The position numbers were made by a program, and so were the translations under genes. This document shows positions 1-4,076 of a DNA stretch of 9,750 bases, piece by piece. How positions within the stretch are numbered: the stretch's first letter is position 1; each line of letters opens with the position of its first letter. Source of the stretch: Methanobacteriota archaeon (GTDB lineage Archaea; Halobacteriota; Halobacteria; Halobacteriales; Halalkalicoccaceae); the NCBI GenBank assembly GCA_022561895.1, contig JADFQH010000093.1:1-9750 (forward strand). Direction: 5' to 3'. The notes beneath the pieces were generated by a model. That model searched no databases. It was given only the letters and a program-made list of their open reading frames with translations, and was not told the origin of the DNA.

Positions 1-97
1 AGACCTTGTCCACCGGGAAGTTGCTTTCGAACATGCAACGGCCGGGGCCGAACTGCTGGATACAGTGGTCCATGAGTGGGCCCAGTGCTTCCGCCAA
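1..97 (-). other. Amidohydrolase-like segment fused in frame to thrS
   Basis: The codons after the shared-looking GSEEL encode LGPLMDHCIQQFGPGRCMFE followed by SNFPVDKV. This matches the recurrent C-terminal signature of Amidohydro_2 (TIM-barrel metal-dependent hydrolase) proteins, in which a CIxxFGPxRCMFESNFPVDK-like run precedes the last helices. It is not a ThrS sequence. Codon choice also shifts toward ctg, ttg, gtg, ccg and agc, which looks more like a GC-rich bacterium than the ctc/gtc-rich codons of the neighbouring genes; the sample is small. Both families can plausibly carry an SEEL-type motif at the switch point (about 95-109), which suggests a microhomology joint. Assembly chimera, recombination and gene disruption all remain possible. 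Confidence 0.7.
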
Positions 98-1420
98 CTC
101 CTCGGAGCCGACGGCGGTCTCGCCTCTCGTCTCCAGTTTGTAGAAGATCTCGAAGTCGAACTGGCTGACTATCTCCTCCATAACTCGCAACGTCTCCGTG
201 ATCTCGCGTTCGATCTGATCGGGGCGGATGAAGGCGTGGCCGTCGTCCTGAGTCATCCCACGTACACGAAGCAGACCGGAGAGCTCGCCCGATTGTTCGT
301 TGCGATAGACGTTGCCGAACTCGGAGAACCGTATGGGAAGATCCCTGTAGGATCGAACCTGCTGGTCGAAGATGTATGCGTGGTTCGCGCAGTTCATCGG
401 CTTCAGGCCGTATTCGGTACTGTTTTCTGATTGAGAATCGGTTCCGGCGCTCTTTTGTTCCCATGCGAACATCTCGTCGTCCTCCTTGAACGCGTCGTAG
501 TGACCCGTTGGTTTCCAGAGTTCGGCCTTGTTGAGTTCGGGCGTCCTGACTTCTTCGTAACCCAGTTCGTCGTTCTGGGTACGGATGTACTCTTCCAGTT
601 CGCGCCGAATCGTCATTCCGTTGGGGTGGAAATGGGGACAGCCCGGTGAGTGATCGGGTACAGAGAAGAGATCCATCTCGCGGCCGATCTTTCTGTGATC
701 GCGCTCTTTTGCCTGCTCGCGCCGGTCGAGGAACTCCTCGAGTTCGCTTTCGGTGGAGAACGCCGTCCCGTACACGCGCGTGAGCATCTCGTTTTCCTCA
801 CTGCCGCGCCAGTAGGCTCCCGAGATTTCGAGCAAGGCAAAGCCGCCGATTTCGCCCGTCGAGGGGATGTGGGGGCCCCGACAGAGGTCGCGGAACTCGG
901 CCTGTTCGTAGAACGAAACCGGATCTTCGCCCGCAGCCTCCTCATCCAGAATTTCGCGTTTGAACGGGTTTTTCTCGTAGTATTCGAACGCCTCATCCCT
1001 CGCTATCTCGACGCGTTCGATCGGGAGGTCCTCGGCGATGATCTCCTCTGCTTCGGCGCTGATTTCCTCCAAGTCGGCCTCGTCGAGATCCACTCCGTAG
1101 ATATCGTAGTAAAACCCCTGGTCGGTCCACGGGCCGATGGTGAGTTTCGCGTCGGGGTGCAAGCGCTGGAGAGCTTGTGCGAAGACGTGGGCCGCAGAGT
1201 GGCGCAGCGCGTCGATATACTCGTCGCTTCCGTCCGTAACGATCTCGATTTCGGCGTCAGCCTCGATCGGGTGTTCCTTGGCGACGAACTCGCCGTCAAG
1301 GACGCCGGCAACGGTGTCGCGCCCGAGACCGGGACCGATCTCGTAGGCGACGTCCTCGACCGTCGAACCGGCCTCGACGGAGAGTTCAGATCCGTCGGGC
1401 AGGGTTACGGTAACGCTCAT
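1..1420 (-). CDS. thrS: Threonyl-tRNA synthetase, partial, with a foreign in-frame 3' part
   Basis: ThrS charges tRNA-Thr with threonine in the cytoplasm. The first 440 or so codons fit the family in order: TGS-like N-terminal domain (about 1-62); the bacterial-type editing domain with HSAAH (H74, H78) and LCRGPH (C180, H184); then the class II catalytic core, with motif 1 around 268-294, zinc ligand C344 in MNCANH, motif 2 arginine R373 in VYRNEQSGEL, and zinc ligand H395 in QDDGHAF. The ATG at 1418-1420 gives the expected N-terminus MSVTVTLPDG and has a TATA-like box 27 bases upstream, suggesting leaderless transcription. The reading frame stays open to the window edge. After KLETRGETAVGSEEL (ending at residue 442), the expected ThrS continuation, including the YGPK region, is absent and an amidohydrolase-like stretch follows. 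The third zinc histidine and the anticodon-binding domain are not seen. ThrS identity is certain for the N-terminal part. Confidence 0.93.
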   Translation of the reverse strand, partial: MSVTVTLPDGSELSVEAGSTVEDVAYEIGPGLGRDTVAGVLDGEFVAKEHPIEADAEIEIVTDGSDEYIDALRHSAAHVFAQALQRLHPDAKLTIGPWTDQGFYYDIYGVDLDEADLEEISAEAEEIIAEDLPIERVEIARDEAFEYYEKNPFKREILDEEAAGEDPVSFYEQAEFRDLCRGPHIPSTGEIGGFALLEISGAYWRGSEENEMLTRVYGTAFSTESELEEFLDRREQAKERDHRKIGREMDLFSVPDHSPGCPHFHPNGMTIRRELEEYIRTQNDELGYEEVRTPELNKAELWKPTGHYDAFKEDDEMFAWEQKSAGTDSQSENSTEYGLKPMNCANHAYIFDQQVRSYRDLPIRFSEFGNVYRNEQSGELSGLLRVRGMTQDDGHAFIRPDQIEREITETLRVMEEIVSQFDFEIFYKLETRGETAVGSEELAEALGPLMDHCIQQFGPGRCMFESNFPVDKV

Positions 1421-1443
1421 ACCTACCCTGAGCTATGGTGGCG

Positions 1444-1450
1444 TAAATAA
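1444..1450 (-). promoter_or_regulatory. TATA-like box of thrS
   Basis: On the minus strand this reads TTATTTA, centred 27 bases upstream of the thrS ATG. That is the spacing expected for an archaeal TATA box driving a leaderless transcript. No ribosome binding site precedes the ATG, which agrees with this. Confidence 0.5.
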
Positions 1451-1472
1451 GCGTTTATCCGGTCTCCCGTCG

Positions 1473-1507
1473 ATGGCGCATCCCCGGCTGTGCCTGGAAT
1501 GCGCCAT
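1473..1507. repeat. 9-bp perfect inverted repeat in the divergent promoter region
   Basis: The arms ATGGCGCAT (1473-1481) and ATGCGCCAT (1499-1507) are perfect reverse complements separated by 17 bases, and two more G-C pairs can form inside after one mismatch. The repeat lies between the divergent thrS and lipoprotein genes, just upstream of the thrS TATA-like box, so a regulator-binding site is possible. A chance repeat cannot be excluded. Confidence 0.35.
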
Positions 1508-1527
1508 GAAATACGCTCCGACATCGA

Positions 1528-1540
1528 CATTTATTCGATA
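1528..1540 (+). promoter_or_regulatory. Possible TATA element for the lipoprotein gene
   Basis: An AT-rich stretch containing TTTATTCGATA lies 70-80 bases before the lipoprotein ATG. If used, it would give a leader of roughly 40-50 bases. A weaker alternative, TATCAATA (1577-1584), sits at the leaderless distance. Neither is convincing alone. Confidence 0.25.
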
Positions 1541-1607
1541 TTGTTTCTATCCGTTGAAATAACACCTATGGTACTGTATCAATACCGAGTACGTACACAA
1601 TTGAATT

Positions 1608-2897
1608 ATGATGAATCGACGCTACATCGCGGTCGCGCTCGTCTGTTTCGCCATCGTTCTCGCTGGCTGTACCGGCTGGGGTACCGATGGACCAGCCGAG
1701 GGGGACGATCCCGAACCCGACGAAGCGGACGCACTCGAAGGCGCACAGGACGACACGAACGACGCCGACGGCGAGGACGCTGCCGATAGCGATGATGCGG
1801 GTGATACAGAAGAGAGTGATGAGACCGATGACGGCGATGGCGACGCCGATGTTGAAAGCGACGAGGACACGGATTCGGCGGGCGACACTGATGACGGGGA
1901 TACGTCGAGCGAGAGCGCCGACGCAGGAGACGCCGAAGACACGGATGACGCCGAGGATGAATCCTCGGACAGCGAGGACGGTGATGGTGCTGGCGAGCCA
2001 GCAGACGACGACAGCGACGCTACCGACGCCAGTGATGACGATTCGAGCGATGAATCGGACGACAGCACCGCCGATGAATCCGACGGGACGGATGATTCCA
2101 GTGAATCCGACGACGCGGACGACACGGACGAGAGCGCTGAAAACGGTGACGAGAGCGACGAAAGTGATGACGGAAGCGAGTCCGACGAATCGGATGAATC
2201 GGACGAATCGAACGGGACAGACGACGGTGAGAACGGCGAGAACGGTGGTGACAGCGACGGAGACGATGAGACCGATCAGAACGGCGACAACAGTGAGGAT
2301 GGAACGGACGACAACGACACCGAGACACATACGCTGACGGTTGAAACCGGCGAGAACGGCGCTAACGGCGCTGTGATTGCCGTCGAAGGGGACGATTACA
2401 ACGAGACGAAAGTGGTCGATGAGCACCACGATCACTCACACGGCGTTGCCGAATTCGACCTTCCCGCCGGTGAGTACGTCGTCCACGGCGTCGACGAAAA
2501 CGGCGACGAGCAGACCGAGTACGTGAATCTCACTACCGATGAGACGGTCGATCTCCACACGTTGCAGAGCGAATGGCCCGACGCCGTCGATTTCGATGTG
2601 GTCGTTGAAGACGAAGACGGCGAGCCTGTCAACGATGCGCATATTCAGCTAGACGGAATGGCGGCGTTGCCTGACGGGACGACGCCGGTGTACGAGACGG
2701 AGACCGGGGACGACGGTGTTGGGAGCGGCAACGTCTATGCAGGAACGTACGATTTGAGCGTTCATCACGGGGATTTCAACGTATATGACGAGGAGATCGT
2801 GATCGATGGGGACGGCGATGAGTTCATCGTCGAACTCGAAGAAACGGTTGGAGACGATGAGGAGTCGGACGACACAGCGTTGCTGGTTGCCCCGTAG
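1608..2897 (+). CDS. Asp/Glu/Ser-rich surface lipoprotein with two beta-sandwich-like domains
   Basis: This is a predicted cell-surface lipoprotein of 429 residues. It opens with MMNRR, a hydrophobic signal segment (6-20) and a lipobox LAGC with lipidation cysteine C21. Residues about 25-239 are almost entirely D, E, S, G, T and N, with many SD/ESDES units, resembling an extended spacer that holds the folded part away from the membrane. From T240 two folded-looking units follow. The first (about 240-318) has TLTVETGENG, a histidine cluster HHDHSH (273-278) and PAGEYVVHGV. The second (about 325-412) has VVVEDEDGEPVNDAHIQLDG and YAGTYDLSVHHGDF. Both have the GxYxV-type pattern of carboxypeptidase-regulatory/PEGA-like beta-sandwich domains. 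The tail is short and acidic. NxS/T sequons are present, for example YNET and VNLT. The ATG at 1608 or the adjacent one at 1611 could be used. Its exact role (adhesin, substrate binding, metal binding) is unknown. Confidence 0.85.
   Translation: MMNRRYIAVALVCFAIVLAGCTGWGTDGPAEGDDPEPDEADALEGAQDDTNDADGEDAADSDDAGDTEESDETDDGDGDADVESDEDTDSAGDTDDGDTSSESADAGDAEDTDDAEDESSDSEDGDGAGEPADDDSDATDASDDDSSDESDDSTADESDGTDDSSESDDADDTDESAENGDESDESDDGSESDESDESDESNGTDDGENGENGGDSDGDDETDQNGDNSEDGTDDNDTETHTLTVETGENGANGAVIAVEGDDYNETKVVDEHHDHSHGVAEFDLPAGEYVVHGVDENGDEQTEYVNLTTDETVDLHTLQSEWPDAVDFDVVVEDEDGEPVNDAHIQLDGMAALPDGTTPVYETETGDDGVGSGNVYAGTYDLSVHHGDFNVYDEEIVIDGDGDEFIVELEETVGDDEESDDTALLVAP
2184..2210 (+). repeat. 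Three tandem 9-bp units in the acidic linker
   Basis: Three near-identical 9-base units of the form GAYGAATCG follow each other in frame and encode DES repeated three times. They are the cleanest tandem part of the degenerate acidic linker and a likely site of slippage-based length change. Confidence 0.6.
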
Positions 2898-2956
2898 CTC
2901 TCGGTTTTGGTTCCTGTTCGGTAGGTGATTCCACGGGCTATGGAGAGGCAAAAAGC

Positions 2957-2962
2957 CTATAA
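2957..2962 (+). promoter_or_regulatory. TATA box of tatA
   Basis: CTATAA, within AAAAGCCTATAACTC, is centred about 29 bases before the tatA ATG. This fits an archaeal promoter giving a leaderless or nearly leaderless transcript; no ribosome binding site is seen before the ATG. Confidence 0.55.
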
Positions 2963-2988
2963 CTCAGACGTGGCTATCGACTACTAGG

Positions 2989-3327
2989 ATGACAGTACAA
3001 TTTGCCCCGTTGTTCGGGCCGATCCCAGGCGGGATCGAACTGGCAGTGATCGTGCTCATCGCGGTCCTGCTCTTCGGTGCGAACAAAATTCCCAAGCTCG
3101 CCCGCTCGACCGGGCAGGCGATGGGTGAGTTCCAGAAAGGCCGCGAGGAGATCGACCAAGAGCTAAAGGAGATGCGCGACGGCGCGACCGGCAGCCTCGA
3201 CGAGGACGAACCCGAACCCGAGATCGGTGCGGACGACGAAAGCGAGATGGGAACCGATGAACCCACCGCCGAGATGGAATCCGATTCCGGTGCGAATCTC
3301 GAAACCGAGACCGAACAGAACCAGTAA
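2989..3327 (+). CDS. tatA: Twin-arginine translocase subunit TatA
   Basis: TatA forms the membrane-permeabilising part of the Tat system, which exports folded proteins with a twin-arginine signal and is the dominant secretion route in haloarchaea. The protein has 112 residues. A short N-terminus leads into one membrane helix (about 15-30, GIELAVIVLIAVLLFG), with a polar E17 near its start and the conserved F29-G30 hinge. The amphipathic helix follows (about 33-55, NKIPKLARSTGQAMGEFQKG). The remaining half is a low-complexity acidic tail (DEDEPEPEIGADDE and onward), as usual for haloarchaeal TatA. The ATG at 2989 is preceded by a well-placed TATA box. No tatC is in the window, so this is a stand-alone tatA. 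TatA and TatE/B-like homologues cannot be told apart by sequence alone. Confidence 0.93.
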   Translation: MTVQFAPLFGPIPGGIELAVIVLIAVLLFGANKIPKLARSTGQAMGEFQKGREEIDQELKEMRDGATGSLDEDEPEPEIGADDESEMGTDEPTAEMESDSGANLETETEQNQ

Positions 3328-3341
3328 TCGTTTCTTTTCCG
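3328..3341 (+). terminator. T-rich stretch after tatA
   Basis: TCGTTTCTTTTCC directly follows the tatA stop codon. Archaeal termination is often at T-rich DNA without a strong hairpin, so this may end the tatA transcript. Only 20 or so bases remain before the tRNA, and read-through into it is possible. Confidence 0.3.
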
Positions 3342-3361
3342 ACGCCCTGAGTTCCGACCGG

Positions 3362-3434
3362 GGGCGTGTGGCCTAGCGGATAGGGCGGAAGGTTCCTAAC
3401 CTTCAGATCGTGGGTTCAAATCCCATCACGCCCG
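3362..3434 (+). tRNA. tRNA-Arg (anticodon CCT)
   Basis: The 73-base cloverleaf folds by eye. The acceptor stem is GGGCGTG (3362-3368) with CACGCCC (3427-3433), discriminator G at 3434 and no encoded CCA. The D arm carries AGCGGATAGG. The anticodon stem is GAAGG/CCTTC around the 7-base loop TTCCTAA, giving anticodon CCT, and the T arm contains GGTTCAAATCC. It decodes AGG arginine codons. No intron is seen. No clear TATA box lies at the usual distance upstream, so it may be transcribed with tatA. Confidence 0.95.
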
Positions 3435-3483
3435 CTCCTTTCAGTCGGGCGTTCTTGACTGCCACTCGCTTCGCTCACGACAG

Positions 3484-3505
3484 TCCCATCACACCCGCGC
3501 CGTTT
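3484..3505 (+). repeat. Degenerate copy of the tRNA-Arg 3' end (att-like)
   Basis: TCCCATCACACCCGCGCC here repeats TCCCATCACGCCCGCTCC at the tRNA 3' end (3421-3438) with two mismatches, and the match continues into TTT after one extra base. The offset is 63 bases. Duplication of a tRNA 3' end is the usual footprint of integrase-mediated insertion in haloarchaea, but no integrase is in the window and the gap is too short to hold an element. It may be a scar, or a small tandem duplication. Confidence 0.4.
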
Positions 3506-3537
3506 TGCCGCTCGTGTGAATGGTCAGCGGCAGTTTT
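3506..3537 (+). terminator. Terminator-like hairpin downstream of the tRNA
   Basis: TGCCGCT (3506-3512) and AGCGGCA (3526-3532) form a perfect 7-bp stem with a 13-base loop, followed by G and TTTT (3534-3537). A T-run also precedes the stem. It could end the tRNA transcript, though archaea do not require hairpins for termination. Confidence 0.3.
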
Positions 3538-3627
3538 ACTACGCCAGTTTCCTGCGGGCAGCGAAAGGGATACGAGCAGTTCGGTACAGATGGCTCGCCG
3601 ATCCGCTTGCGTTAAAAACGATATGGA

Positions 3628-3703
3628 GGGGCTACCGACGGTCCCCAGCGGGCCATAGACACGCTACGTGCTGAGTAGCGCAACCCGGAGTACACGCTAC
3701 TCC
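3628..3703. ncRNA. Candidate structured RNA with alternative hairpins
   Basis: Four stems fit in under 80 bases. GGGG/ACC with GGT/CCCC (3628-3646, 2-base bulge) comes first. Then CGCTAC (3662-3667) pairs with GTAGCG (3675-3680); GAGTAGCG (3673-3680) pairs instead with CGCTACTC (3695-3702); and GGAGTA (3687-3692) pairs with TACTCC (3698-3703). The last three compete for shared arms. An AT-rich GTTAAAAACG (3611-3620) lies upstream on the plus strand. On the minus strand the same hairpins would sit 3' of the small ORF at 3758-3877. No known RNA family is recognised, strand is uncertain, and transcription is not shown. Confidence 0.25.
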
Positions 3704-3757
3704 AATGTCAATCTTCTCGATCAAAAATCAGCGGAAAAGAACGCCAGAACACCGAAA

Positions 3758-3877
3758 CTACTTGCCGACGATCTGCGCCATGATGGTTCGCAGTCGGAGT
3801 GGCCGATCCGCGGTCGTTTTGCTGCCGTATCCGTCTAGCGCTGTGCCTGCGTTCTCGATATGCTGTGTTCGTGCCAT
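3758..3877 (-). CDS. Possible small protein of 39 residues, unknown function
   Basis: An ATG-started frame encodes MARTQHIENAGTALDGYGSK and ends ...LRTIMAQIVGK before TAG. There is no membrane segment, cysteine pair or motif I recognise. By hand count about two thirds of its third codon positions are G or C, higher toward the C-terminus, which is mildly in favour of coding. A stop codon lies a few codons upstream in frame, so it is not the tail of a longer frame. No ribosome binding site is seen and no TATA box lies at the leaderless distance; AT-rich DNA and a TrmB-like palindrome sit immediately before the start. It could be a genuine small protein, a gene remnant, or chance. Confidence 0.25.
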   Translation of the reverse strand: MARTQHIENAGTALDGYGSKTTADRPLRLRTIMAQIVGK

Positions 3878-3880
3878 AGT

Positions 3881-3896
3881 TACTCGGATTATAGTA
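3881..3896 (-). promoter_or_regulatory. TrmB-like palindromic operator
   Basis: On the minus strand this reads TACT-ATAATCC-GAGTA, an exact fit to the TACT(N7-8)GAGTA consensus described for the haloarchaeal sugar-metabolism regulator TrmB (recalled from the literature). It is also part of a longer palindrome, TTACT...AGTAA, at 3880-3897. It starts 4 bases upstream of the possible small ORF and about 180 bases upstream of pilB. A single match of this size in 10 kb can occur by chance. Confidence 0.3.
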
Positions 3897-4046
3897 AGAC
3901 CGTTAGCAACTTAACAGTTTTTGGAGGGAACGATCATCAAGAAACCACCCTCGTTTCGTGGTCGAAAACGTCTGTCCGGGTTTTCGCGAGCGTGCTCTCC
4001 ATTCCCCGGCACCATTGCTCTCTTGTGGAGAAACCGACCGAAACTC

Positions 4047-4056
4047 TTTTTTACGT
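4047..4056 (+). promoter_or_regulatory. TATA-like box of the pil operon
   Basis: TTTTTTACG is centred near 4050, about 27 bases before the ATG at 4077. This is the leaderless spacing and supports that start over the in-frame TTG at 3921. A second AT-rich GTTATACG (4064-4071) is too close to the ATG to serve it. Confidence 0.5.
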
Positions 4057-4076
4057 ATGTGTTAGTTATACGTTCA

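Larger units (their letters stand above)
3435..3757. other. Gene-free stretch after the tRNA
   Basis: About 320 bases without a convincing protein gene. An open frame crossing the tRNA (3410-3658) has the composition of a translated tRNA end and is not credible. The stretch holds the degenerate tRNA-end repeat, a terminator-like hairpin, a GC-rich hairpin (GGGG...ACC-GAC-GGT-CCCC, 3628-3646) and the overlapping inverted repeats at 3659-3703. The last two lie close together and could belong to one structured RNA. Confidence 0.5.

Noticed and set aside
650..1450. Long plus-strand open frame opposite thrS
   Set aside because: It is the antisense shadow of thrS. The minus frame has all ThrS motifs, and GC-rich coding DNA leaves open frames on the other strand.
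1566..2435. 289-residue hydrophobic minus-strand frame over the acidic lipoprotein
   Set aside because: Asp/Glu codons read backwards give Val/Ile/Leu-rich pseudo-proteins. The plus frame has a lipobox and folded domains; this one is an artefact of low-complexity DNA.
3410..3658. Plus-strand frame beginning MGSNPITPAPFS
   Set aside because: It starts inside the tRNA T arm and gives a well-known type of spurious tRNA-derived peptide. There is no promoter, ribosome site or family resemblance.
3705..3914. Plus-strand 69-residue frame opposite the small minus ORF
   Set aside because: Composition is unlike a haloarchaeal protein (basic, few acidic residues) and there is no start signal.
3921..4076. 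Upstream extension of pilB to an in-frame TTG
   Set aside because: The added 52 residues are basic and non-conserved in type. The ATG at 4077 has a TATA-like box at the leaderless spacing and starts an acidic N-terminus.
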